Assembly (NCBI GenBank): GCA_963169105.1
Contig: OY720637.1
Span: 56,380,964-56,444,963 of the forward strand
DNA from: Ceriagrion tenellum
Lineage: Eukaryota; Arthropoda; Insecta; Odonata; Coenagrionidae
Direction: 5' to 3'
DNA length: 64,000 nucleotides
A program made the position numbers and the translations under genes. Under the pieces are notes generated by a model that saw nothing but the letters and a program-made list of their open reading frames with translations, was not told the DNA's origin and did no database searches. Of this stretch, positions 54,663 through 64,000 are shown piece after piece. The first letter of the stretch is position 1. Each line of letters starts with the position of its first letter.

Positions 54663-56146
54663 AAGTTATGAAATAGCTAATTCCGACGCCGGGTTTCTCT
54701 CCTCCCTTCCTCCATCCCCCAGATAATACTGTATTCACTAACCAACCTGTAAATCCTTAGTGGCGCTAATAGCATACGAAGCTGTCCATTGCCTCCCTTA
54801 ACACCCTACCACGCTACTTTCGATCGCGTCTTGCCTTCAGGTTTATTGCATGCAAGCGTTGACGTGCCTACACGTTTTCTCGACATGGTGTGTTCTGAAA
54901 TTCACATTGGAAAGCCTTCAGTTGGCCACCATTCATCACTGGCTATTTGCGACTCGTTTCAGAGCGCGTAGCGAAAAGCGTAATCGGATCGAAAACCTTC
55001 TTGTTCCCTTTTGGGAGCACAACCGCAAATGAAAAGGATTAATGGTGGCCTGTTGGTGAGTTTCCGCCCACAGTTGCGATAAATTAAAATCATTTTTAGA
55101 GTCGAGGAATGAATTAAATTGCATTTTGTGGTAACCTTAACATCGGTAGGCGCATTTGTATGTCAACGATTTATTCTCGGAACTGAAAACATCAACCAGG
55201 TTTATATTGACTAATTTTGTGTAAGTGTTACGCAACATTTAACTGATTATTTTATTTTAAAATGTGTCAGAACATCCTTATTCTGTTTATCCAGTGAATA
55301 CCTCACCAACTGATAGCGATTCGGGCTCAAATAAGTCGCGCTTGATGGTATTTCTTTCAATGGTTAAATTGAATTTCTGTTTTCTCTCAATGATTCACGG
55401 AAGTCGAACCTTTCATTCTCAAGTTTTATCCGCCGATCCTTGCATTCGTCAACTTTTATTGCCCTGCTATAAATCTTATATCTCTTTTACCGCGTATAGG
55501 TACTTAAAGTAATTCTTTTATTGCTCTCCGGAAATTCATTTAGAAGCTTTAAGGAGAGATGAGTTAATTTTTTCGTTCGATTACCTTCTCTGCATAGTGT
55601 GCGAAAAGCCAGTGATGGTTCTTAAATGGCTCGTATATATATGAACATTGTCGTGTTTTCCTTCGCAGTAAGGATATTTATTTCAATGATGAAGTAAGTG
55701 TAGGAAAATGTCAGAACGCTTTCAATCGATAAAGGAGACGGCTGAGTGTACCCGATATCAAGGTACACACCTTCTAGCCGCTTTCGGTTGCTTGATCGGT
55801 GAGGAGAGGCGATCACTCAGCTCGGCTGAAAGCACACATTCGAAATCGAATGAGATAAATCAATCACAATTCAATTTTCCGTGCATGTCTTTCGGCCTTC
55901 GACGTGGCGTGGACTCCGGGCGTGTCATGCGCGAGCGAAGGCAAACAAACATGGAACATCCGAACGAAAACAAACTTCGGAACCCAGTGAGGTCACGATC
56001 TTTTAATGCGAATGAAATATTCGGTGTTCATCATCATCGCTTGTATTCCGCAAATTGGATATGTTTGAGTGCGTGTTTTACTGGAAAAATAAACTATGAA
56101 ACATGAACGGGAAATTTGACGATAAAGAAATTTGCTATTCGTTAGA
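54663..56146. other. No gene recognised; 132-codon frame at 55708-56106 noted
   Basis: The + frame at 55708-56106 begins MSERFQSIKETAECTRYQGT and contains GEERRSLSSAESTHSKSNEI and MEHPNENKLRNPVRSRSF. Its composition is balanced and the local DNA is GC-richer, but no domain, splice site or upstream promoter element supports it. I leave it as an unassigned open frame. The rest of the interval holds nothing I can support. Confidence 0.3.
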
Positions 56147-56150
56147 TTAA

Positions 56151-56699
56151 GGTTGTTTGAGGGAGATAGTTCCCTAGACATAATGGACACTATATTCGAA
56201 TTATACGTTTTAATTTCTGCAGATGTAGGATGCATGAATTGAATAATGCATTATTAACGGTGCAATAAACAACATTTAGATAGCTGAAATTCTAAGTAAT
56301 TAAGTTGAAATATCTACACAAGTCTTTAATTTGTCTCATTTTTTTCATGCTCCGCGTTTAAAACTCCTCCTAAATGGAAGGTTTTTCGTAATCCCGAAAA
56401 ATTACTGCAGTGACAAAATGATTTATTTTCAAAAATTGTCGAGAAATCATGCGAAATTTACTATGTTTATTTTTTACGAGATATAGGTGTGAGAGATTCC
56501 TCATTTTTTAATGTCTCTCTGGAGTGTATAGAGGTACCATTTCCCATGTAAAAGGGCTGGTGTTTTTCGTCAAAAATCTCGGAAAGTAGTTCGGTAAGGG
56601 TCTGATGTTTAGGTATCTTTGGAAGGGTCAGATATTTTTCTTTATAATGTGACCAAATTCATTGATTTCTTGGTGAAATTATATTTCACTCCGACTACC
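56151..56699 (-). mobile_element. TTAA-target MITE family T, copy 6
   Basis: TTAA at 56147-56150 precedes GGTTGTTTGAGGGAGATAGT. The right end is the complement of GGTAGTCGGAGTGAAATATA. Internal TTTACGAGATATAGGTGTGA, TCTCTGGAGTGTATAGAGGT and ACCAAATTCATTGATTTCTT match the other copies. The right flank is an ACCTT repeat, possibly expanded from the terminal CTACCTTA. Confidence 0.85.
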
Positions 56700-56730
56700 T
56701 TACCTTACCTACCCTACCTTACCTTAATAG
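56696..56730. repeat. Short ACCTT microsatellite
   Basis: TACCTTACCTTACCTACCCT followed by ACCTTACCTTA abuts the right end of MITE copy 6. It probably grew by slippage from the element terminus. Confidence 0.8.
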
Positions 56731-57785
56731 GCAAAACTCGAATATGGTCAAGCCTCTATGCCTGATTATAATCTTGAAGGAGTTGATCCACGGGAAATAG
56801 TATACATATTTCTGTTGAAATAATAGTCTGTATTTTAAACTTAATTAATTCACCTTTCTTTATGAACTACCAATTCATTGTTTCCGCGTTTTTTGGTGGA
56901 TGCTCTTGAAGTGTTGAAATTTTGTGGACTATGGATTGCCCTGTGCCATTTGGTGGTCCTGCTCGGGTTGACGTCCGTAGTCTCGTCAAAAGTGAAATTG
57001 AGTGAGTTTCTTGCGTTGGTATATCACAAAATACGTCATTTTACGTTGTTGCTACCCGCAAAATGTGTGCTACCCCTATCGCGATATTGGCACTGTAGGT
57101 AGGTGTTTTTTCGGGGTATTTTTCCTTCTCTCCCTTCGGAAAGCGAAGCGATGGGAGTCGTATGTAAGATCCACATGATATGCAAATGTTCTCTAATAAA
57201 GGTTTATTTTAAATTTCTTTGTCATCATTCGTGTCCATACTGAATTTTCCCAGGTAGACCTTAGGTGGCACGCAGAGCCGGTTAAAGTCATAGTAGTTAG
57301 CAAACGATTAGATTAGTTAAGGATTGGTATTGAATCTGCAACGCCGTAAAAAGCTATACATTTCATCGCTATACTCTTATTCGCTGTTATCTTTTATTTT
57401 TTCATGCATTCGCCGCCTATTTTCAATATAAGCCTTAGACGTGGATAATCTATGTATTTTTTAATACTTTGTGGTAATATACCTATATTTTTAAGGGTCT
57501 GCATGTGGCCGAATCCGATATATATGCACAAAAATGCTGACAACCTACCAATAGGTTACAGAGAGCTTCGCCTGCGAACGTCGCTCCATTCATCCTCGCC
57601 TTGCGTAAGTACCTCGGCGAGTTCTGATCTGTGCTAACTTCAACGTAAGGAATGGAAAGCTCTCAAAGGGCCGTTTTTATCGAGGATTTTCACTGCAGTC
57701 TAATCTATGAATGGACGTGGATCGAAAATTGCGTCGGAGATTCTCTTGGACATATATAGCGAAGCTGGTCGCAAAATTCGGATGG
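56731..57785. other. No gene recognised
   Basis: AT-rich; frames at 56878-57102 and 57452-57637 have no domain pattern. Confidence 0.4.
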
Positions 57786-57789
57786 CATA

Positions 57790-58375
57790 AACTTGATCAA
57801 GTAGATCATTTTTATTACTGAGGCAGTACGCTAGAAGAAAATGGACCAGGAAAAAAGACTTAAGGAGGGGAATAGCGTTAGCGAAGGAAACTTTAAGTAA
57901 TGGAAGGGAGCTGATGACGGGCTCCTTGAGTTAGAATGTTAAGATGAGGCTGGTGAAGAGCTTCGTATAGGGTGAACCGTTTTATGGGGCAGTAACCCGG
58001 ACCCTTAGAAGGGAGGATGTGCATAGACTGCAGGCATTTGAGATATGGGTGTGGAGGAGGAATGAGAAGGTAAGGTGGACGGAAAGGAAGACCCTTGAGG
58101 AAAAGCCTGAGATGGTGGGCGAGGATAGGAAACTACTGAGTGAAATCCGGGATAGGCAGGGTAGGTGGCTGGAGGATATAATAAAGGGTGACGGGTTTCT
58201 CTAATATATATCTAATATAATAAAGGGTGACGGAGTATGATGGAGGGAAGGATGTTGGGCAAGCGGGGAAGGGGAAGAAAGAGGATAGGTTTCATGGACG
58301 GAATGGAGAATGGTAGATCGTATGCCGAGGCGAAAAAGGAAATACTAGAGGTAATTAGGCCCCTGAAGTTTTTGA
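57790..58375 (+). pseudogene. LINE family B ORF2 C-terminal region
   Basis: With stops, the + frames read LEENGPGKKDLRRGIALAKE, GRELMTGSLS, MRLVKSFV, RTLRREDVHRLQAFEIWVWR, ERKTLEEKPEMVGEDRKLLS, EIRDRQGRWLEDIIKGDGFL and IIKGDG, GRMLGKRGRGRKR, NGRSYAEAKKEILE. This runs from just after the reverse transcriptase palm to the C-terminus of an RTE-like protein. A 34-bp piece (ATAATAAAGGGTGACGG) is tandemly duplicated near 58175-58230, adding an internal break. Confidence 0.85.
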
Positions 58376-58424
58376 AAACCGGAAGGAAATTCTCTGACTT
58401 CCATCAAAATCTACCTTCACCGGT

Positions 58425-58805
58425 AAAATACTTTATTTTAAATATTGCCAAGCTCCATATAACACTCGAGGACGAGGATAGGGTGCGGGATTTCGAGATG
58501 TTGGTGTGGGTGGTGCGATAGACGGATAGGGAGACAAACGAGGAAATGCATACTGTGGTGGGTGTGGAAAGGAAACCCCTGGTTGCAATAAGGGATGGGC
58601 TGGGTGTAGTTGGCTTGAGAAAGTAATAAAAGTCGATGGGTTTCTCACGGATGTGATATGGGAATTGTGGGGAAGAGGGGAAGCGGAAGAAAGAGGATAT
58701 GTAATATGGACGGGTGGAAAACGGGTTAATCGCATACCGAGACGACGAAAGGCGTTCAATGAAACCTGCTTTTCACGGGTAGAATATTTTAATGAATGAA
58801 TGAAT
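58425..58805 (+). pseudogene. Second LINE family B C-terminal fragment in tandem
   Basis: The frame resumes DEDRVRDFEMLVWVVR, a stop, DRETNEEMHTVVGVERKPLV, and later degenerate codons for AIRDG and the GR...KRG.RKR region. It repeats the order of the preceding fragment. It ends near 58795 in AATGAATGAATGAAT, a short tandem tail of the kind found at RTE-type 3' ends. The copy is more decayed than its upstream neighbour. Confidence 0.7.
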
Positions 58806-59834
58806 TTAAATCGGGAACTTGATTAAATGACAGCGCGAGTGCTTGAACGGAATACAGAAAAAAAGCCCCTACTCCCATTCCGTTACCGCGTTCATGTAAT
58901 TTCCTTACTTCGACATACTATCCTACGAGTCGCCGCATGGGCGTGTGGCTAGGAGTGTTAGGACACCAGCCATGTAAAGATGTAAGGGATAAGGTTTTGG
59001 GAGGTTAAATGGTGGCGTGTATTAAGGGAGTGTATTTAGTGGAGCTCAGTTTTTATTGTGGTATCTTATTGTGCGCGGAAAGATCGAGTGTTGGTAACTA
59101 TCTGTTCGGGTATGTCTCTCTCTTATTTTATCGCTTCTGTCAGACCTAGAGATGCAGCGAGAAGTCATGATAATACCCTCTGTGTTGCTCTGTAAACACA
59201 CCAGTTCTGAATATCTCAAGGAAGCTATGCCTAGCGTGCAGCCTCCAAGTCTCAATGGGCCTCCACCTTAATCCCTGTAAAAGTCTCTTAAATCAAATCA
59301 AATTACATCAAACTGCACCATTGAGTGCCTCGGGTAAAACGGCCGTGAGACTCAGAATACCGTTGAAGTCCAATGCAGGACCAGCAAATGGGGAGCCAGT
59401 AAAACCCATCGTGTTTACATTCATCGAGGCAACCTGTATGCTCTTGTGCGGTCGGATGTTAGGACGGGTGTGACAATAATCGCGCCGACGTTGTAATCCA
59501 CGCTCACTCGAGCTCCGAATTTGTCTTCCTCTACCTCCTGAGTGAAATCTCTCGGAAAATTGGTTCGGGGCATTCGTCGAGCCGGCGCGGTCGTGGGCGG
59601 CCGTACTTAATCACTATCATCATCCCGGTCCGCGTGTTCTCCTTCGCCTCTCGTGGAACCAAAATTATCCCCGAAGCCTGTGTCGCACATGGAACGTTTT
59701 GCTCAGCGTGCTGGCTTGATATCCGCCGTGCGTATCATCGGAAAGTAAACCTCATTTTTTTCCTAAAATGGAACCCTTTCCGATTTTTCTGTGTGTGACT
59801 CTAGAAGGCTGGTCCAATCAGAAGTCTCCATGCT
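58806..59834. other. No gene recognised; CpG-rich patch 59320-59720
   Basis: A 72-codon frame at 59255-59473 and CpG-rich sequence around 59480-59640 (GAGCCGGCGCGGTCGTGGGC) are noted, but no domain or splice signal supports a gene. Confidence 0.35.
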
Positions 59835-60995
59835 TTACATTCATTCATTGGTCGTTCAATACTAAGATTGGTCGACTGCAGCCCTCCACCCTTCCCAATA
59901 TAATGCTAGTTCCCAAATCTCCTGGTATCTCTTCCTATTTACCTTCCTCTTTATTTGCTCCATACGCTAATTCCTGTGTCTTCCTCTGGGGACTTTTCCC
60001 TCTATTTTGCCTTCAATTATGTTCTTCACAAACCCATTCGAAGTGTCTTATGGTGTGTCCAATCCATCTGGTTCTTCATTTCTGAATAGTGTTCCTTGTG
60101 AACTTATTCCTGGGTCGTCATCTTGGGACTTTTCCCTCTATTTTACCTTTTATTATGTTCCTCACAAGCCCATTGTGTTTCAAGGCCCATGTGTGTCCAA
60201 TCCATCTCGTTCTTCTTTTCTGCATGGCGTTCCATATATGGTGCTTTCCTCTTCTACTCTTCTCTTCGCTTTATCATCTCTTATTTTGTCCTTCCATTTT
60301 ATCTTCAGCATTCTCCTCCAGCACCAGATTTCAAAGACTTCTAGTCTGTTCTGGTCAACTTTTCCTGTGATCCATACTTCCGATCCATAGAGTACTACGC
60401 TCCTCATTAATGTTTTCACTTTTTGTATCCTGGTTTGTAGTCCTATATTATATGAGCGCAACAGTTGTCTTTTTCCCATGAACGCCATCTTAGCTTGGGC
60501 TATTCTGCGCTTGATTTCCGTTGTACTTCTTCTATCCCACGTGATGGTACTTCCGAGGTAGGTGAATGAATCCACTTGGTCTGATTTCTTTCCTCTCAGG
60601 GTGACTTCTGTATTCAGCTTCTCTCTTCCGCATACTAGGATTTTAGTCTTCGTCTTATTTATTTTCACGGCGTGTTCTTGGAGAACTTGGTCCATTACGT
60701 TTGGTGATCTTTGAAGATCTTCGCGATTTCCAGCTTTGACTGCAATATCATCTGCGAAGCGGAGTACGTTTATTTCTTCTCCGTTTATCTTTATTCCGCT
60801 CATTTCAATTCCTTGTGCTTCTCGCATGACCTCCTCCAAGTACATGCTCAACAGTCCTTATGGGAGGTTGCATCCTTGTCTTACTCCTTTGTTAATTTTA
60901 GCTTCTATCCGACTTCCGTCTCTCATTTGCACGGTGACGGCTTGCTTCCTGTATAGTTGGTAGATAATTCTTCTGTCTTCGCAATCCATTTTTTA
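59835..60995 (-). pseudogene. LINE family A ORF2, reverse transcriptase palm to C-terminus
   Basis: The most complete LINE copy here. On the minus strand from about 60995 the frames read IIYQLYRKQAVTVQMRDGSR, KINKGVRQGCNLP (RT motif before the palm loop), YLEEVMREAQGIEMSGIKIN, VLRFADDIAVKAGNREDLQ (catalytic FADD box), NKTKTKILVCGR, FTYLGSTIT, IKRRIAQAKMAFMGKRQLL, SVVLYGSEVWI, FEIWCWRRMLKIKW and RRVEEEST. The C-terminal tail follows in other frames. The 223-codon frame 60180-60851 is the longest in the window. A stop just after QGCNLP and later frameshifts make it non-functional. The 3' end is GAACGACCAATGAATGAATG. The 5' part (endonuclease) is missing. Confidence 0.93.
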
Positions 60996-61335
60996 CGCAT
61001 TCCGGATTTTTGGTTGGATTTAAATAGAATGTGATTGAACTCCACTTTCTCAGGCGAGATACCGTAGAACAGCATAATGAGTAGTGAAGCTCAAATGATT
61101 TCGTACTGTCTACTAATTTTATTTCCACCTCTTGCTTCACGTGTTTCGACTGACTAGCAGTCATCATCAGGCAAGACTAGTCGTATTACTCTTCATTATT
61201 CAAATTACATTAAGCTTCATTACTCAGAATGTGATTGGACCTTCATCGTCTGATGGATGGGTTCAATTCTGAAGACACATTAGGTGCTCGGTGTTAGATG
61301 TTAACTGTTTTACAATTAATATTGCTACACTTCGT
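60996..61335. other. Unassigned sequence with short dispersed motifs
   Basis: AATGTGATTG is followed by ACTCC at 61031 and by ACCTTCATC at 61224. CGTGTTTCGACTGACTAGCA followed by GTCATCATCAGGC (61140-61173) is a common foldback-repeat motif. Element ends could not be fixed. Confidence 0.3.
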
Positions 61336-61339
61336 GAAT

Positions 61340-61440
61340 GACGGAAAGGATGTCGAAAAGTAGAGTAAACGGTTTGAGAGGAAGAGGTAGGCCGCCATAG
61401 TCAAGGGTATGGGTGAATATGGTAAAAGAGAATCTATTTT
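61340..61440 (+). pseudogene. LINE family C fragment
   Basis: AGTAGAGTAAACGGTTTGAG followed by AGGAAGAGGTAGGCCGCC... corresponds to RVNGLRGRGRPP, the RSEMNGARGRGRPRKLW region of the family C copy at 43520. Only about 30 codons are left. Confidence 0.5.
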
Positions 61441-61507
61441 TTAAATGTATTCTTCCGGTAAAAGGTACGTTTTGTTGCATGCCAGAGAATATCCTAACTG
61501 TTTTCTA

Positions 61508-61580
61508 TACTTACAGGGTCCTATCTACCTCTAATATTTCCTTTTTTGCCTGAGCATTCGATTTACCCGTCTCATACCTT
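61508..61580 (-). pseudogene. LINE family B 3'-terminal scrap
   Basis: The complement reads CGAATGCTCAGGCAAAAAAG and GAAATATTAGAGGTAGATAG. This aligns with the NGRSYAEAKKEILEVI end of the family B copy at 58310-58360 and with the scrap at 8070-8110. Confidence 0.5.
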
Positions 61581-62540
61581 CGGTATGGAGCAGTCGAACT
61601 GCTCTTGCTCGTGGGCTAAGTCGTTCGATTCGATGTATCCGGAGTGTCATCGCATAAGTCTTCGCACCACCCAGCCGCCATTTTATGTGCTTGCGGAGCA
61701 TTTATCGCCATTGCTCAACCTAGAAAATCTGTTTATATGCGGCGCAAGTCGTCATTTCGGCAACAAATGCCCTGCCAAATCAACAAAAGCCTTATAAAAC
61801 TTATGCCATGCTAATGATAAATACAAAAATTAAGCCTACTAATGGCGGACGAACTTTATCGATGGAAGAATACTATCGATACTAAACGGCATCCCTTGAG
61901 GGTGCTCGAGAGCGCCTGTCTCTCCCAGTGCTGCAAGGAAGAGAAACGTCCCACGCAGGTCACGCCGAGCGAAGCGCGGTTCAGATCAAGTTCCCTCCTC
62001 TCCACGCCGGGCCGCACGCCGTTTTGACATTTTTTCGTGCGCCGTTCCTTCCGTTACACCCGTTCCCCACATCTCCTTCATCCTCTGTGAAGCGCGTTCT
62101 TCGTTCCCTCCACTCACATTTTCTTCTCGCGTCTATTCTCGTCCTGTTTTGACACGCTTCCGCCGCCCTCCGCGTTAAGTTTGATGCGATATATTTGTAT
62201 TTCTAATATGGGTTATTTTTGCATAACGCTCCAAGGATCCTTATTTAACACCCGGACCTTCTTCCTTCCCCTTTCACCTGAAGTCTTCATCTCATCCCGC
62301 TTCCATCCCTTCCATCTCGGCTCTTAAGGAGACGTTTTCCTCGTGCGTCGTTCTTAAAATGCCGCTCCCCAAGTTCTTACGTTCGCTCAGTCGTACCCTA
62401 TTCCTCGAATCTCTTTACAAGTCAGAATTGGAATCGGGTTGGTATGGAGGATAGGGTATTGATAGGCGACAGTGTGGGTGTTTACTGTATGGAAATCATT
62501 CTTGATTGGAAGGAAAGGTGTAGCACATCATAATTTTTGT
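61581..62540. other. No gene recognised; CpG-rich patch 61900-62170
   Basis: Frames at 61546-61797 (+, ending in GASRHFGNKCPAKSTKAL) and 61842-62152 are open. The CpG-rich patch could be regulatory. No domain is recognised. Confidence 0.35.
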
Positions 62541-62544
62541 TCAA

Positions 62545-63403
62545 TCCTAGGGTTGGTTGATTACGGCCCTCCACCCTTCCCTATCTAATGCTAGCTCTAT
62601 TTCCACCTGGTGTCTCTCCCTATGTTACTTACCTCTTTATTTGATCCATGAAATTATTCTTGAGTGTACCTCGGGGACCTTTCCCTCTATTTTACCTTTA
62701 ATTATGTTCTTCACAAACCCATTGTGCCCAATCCATCTTGTTCTCCTTTTTTGTGTGGTGTTCCATATAGTCCTTTCCTCTTCTACTCTTCTGTACACTT
62801 CATCATCTCTTATTTTGTCCATCCATTTCATCTTCATCGTCCTCCTCCAGCATCAGGTTTGGAAGGCTTCTGGTCTCTTCTGGTCAGGTTTCCAATGGCG
62901 CATGCTTCCGATCTGTAGAGTGCAACGCTCCACAGGAATGTTTTTACATACAATTTCCTGGTTTGTGGTCCTATCTTCTTTGAGCACTGCAGTTGTATTT
63001 CTCCCATGAACGCCTACTTAGCTTGGGGTATTCTCCGCTTGGGGTCCATGGAACTTCTTCCGTCCCACGTGATGGTACTTTCGAAATATGTGAAGGAATC
63101 CACTTGCTCTAATTTCTCTCATCTCAGGGTGACTACATTCAGCTTCCCTCTTCCGCATAATAGGAGTTAAATCTTCGTCATATTTATTTTCATGTTGTAT
63201 TCTTGGAGAACTTGGTCGATTACGTTTAGTGACCTTTGAAGATCATCGCTATGACTGCGATATCATCTGCAAAGCGGAGCATGTTTATTTCTTCTCCGTT
63301 CACTTATTCCGCCCAGTCCATTTTCTTGTGCTTCTCGCATGGCCTCCTCCAAGTACATGTTGAACAGTGCGGGAGAGAGGTTGCATTCTTGTCTTAGCAT
63401 TGT
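62545..63403 (-). pseudogene. LINE family A ORF2, palm fragment to 3' end
   Basis: On the minus strand, ECNLSPALFNMYLEEAMREA (63403-63340) and a LRFADDIAV-type box (about 63285-63255) are followed by decayed sequence. The tail then reads MKMKWMDKIRDDEVYRRVEE, RTRWIGHNGFVKNIIKGKIE and GKVPEVHSRIISWIK. The 3' end reads GAACAAAAAT rather than the usual GAACGACCAATG, so the last bases are lost. Numerous frameshifts are present. The 150-codon + frame 62557-63009 is its shadow. Confidence 0.88.
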
Positions 63404-64000
63404 GTAGCGCATGCAATGCAATTATCTCCCTGTATTTTATTCTTGATGTGGCTTTGCTACATAACCATGGTCGTGATCATCGAGGTAGATCGATACTGCA
63501 AAATTAGTTATCCCTTCTCTTTCTTTACTTTCTCTAGGATAGCACGACAGAATGGATGAATTGGCGGATGTAGAGCAACAATGCACACCATCTGTTCGAA
63601 ATTTAAGGCAGTAAACTCGTGAAACGCATATCATATATGCTCCATAAAGTAGTTACTTGAAACTTATGGGCGTTATTAGTATGGATTCTACTCGGTTTTA
63701 CCATAGTTTTCTCCAGGAATGCGGATTATTAGTAATTTATATAAATATAGGCTAAATGGAAAGAGAGTGCTATTTTAAGAAGTAAATGCTTTCACATTCC
63801 TGTAAATTATTGATGGAAAACATCATGAAATTGCAAAATTTTTGCGTCGGCGCCGTAAGTGCCACAGGAAAATCGGGGTTAACAAAGATGGCGGAAAGGG
63901 CACGCCCACGTTACGTCTTCTAGCTTTAACCACTGTAGCAAGAGCCCTATCCATCTACCTCCATTGTCGTGATCAATAAAAAATCGCGTGGAAATGGCAG
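63404..64000. other. No gene recognised
   Basis: No supported coding exon, RNA gene or repeat to the end of the window. Confidence 0.4.

Noticed and set aside
56696..56730. Telomere-like CCTTA repeats
   Set aside because: The unit is ACCTT, not the insect TTAGG/CCTAA telomere unit, and it abuts a MITE end, so slippage is the simpler explanation.
62557..63009. 150-codon + frame, with similar + frames at 60007-60390 and 45287-45788
   Set aside because: Antisense shadows of minus-strand family A LINE copies.
1..64000. CRISPR array, bacterial operon or prophage
   Set aside because: No regularly spaced short direct repeats and no long prokaryotic-type frames with ribosome binding sites. The repeats seen are eukaryotic transposable elements.

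Overview
The window is arthropod-like nuclear DNA, most probably from an insect with a large, repeat-rich genome. It is AT-rich by eye, broken by a few CpG- and pyrimidine-rich blocks. The longest open frame is 223 codons and is a decayed reverse transcriptase. There is no operon, no Shine-Dalgarno-led gene, no rRNA, no CRISPR array and no intact functional tRNA. No complete host gene is visible. The species cannot be named from the sequence. The window is best read as intergenic and/or intronic DNA.

The best candidate for host coding sequence is a 69-nt open segment at 7107-7175 on the + strand. A textbook polypyrimidine tract and AG precede it, it begins with GTAAGC, and a GTAAGG donor follows it. 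It is either a small phase-0 internal exon or a recursive-splice (ratchet) site with its associated exon. A second splice-like signal occurs at 17203-17780, where a 280-bp tandem duplication carries an acceptor and a short open tail in each copy.

Most of the rest is transposon debris. Fragments of about seven non-LTR retrotransposon (LINE) lineages are present. Family A is RTE-like and has a 3' end reading GAACGACCAATGAATG; it lies at 19880, 36970, 45045, 59835 and 62545. Family B has the EAFEMWVWRR-type C-terminus and lies at 8070, 26755, 40705, 48940, 57790, 58425 and 61510. Family C (FGHVERMDESR type) lies at 43027-43860 and 61340. Singletons lie at 12862 (CR1/Jockey-like), 14285, 18120, 19190 and 28085 (RNase H-like). 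All are truncated and interrupted.

DNA transposons are non-autonomous. A family of about 550-600 bp with inverted termini (GGTAGTTTGAGCGA) and TTAA-type targets has six copies, at 9249, 15585, 21011, 32122, 34591 and 56151. A second TTAA element lies at 47865-48293. A hAT-like element starting CAGGGTGTCCACT (42838-44236) has been invaded by LINE C. Two copies of a SPIN-like hAT MITE sit inside a perfect 540-bp tandem duplication at 40881-41960. Two tRNA-derived SINE families are present, at 51051, 54017 and 13325 and at 25298, 25774, 49425 and 49620.

Structural oddities are common. They include a nearly spacer-free palindrome built from SINE tails (25774-25958), long inverted repeats (10533-10723, 11448-13866, 14113-14790), compact hairpins (7346-7380, 18413-18490, 42366-42408) and several two-copy tandem duplications with 54- to 380-bp units.
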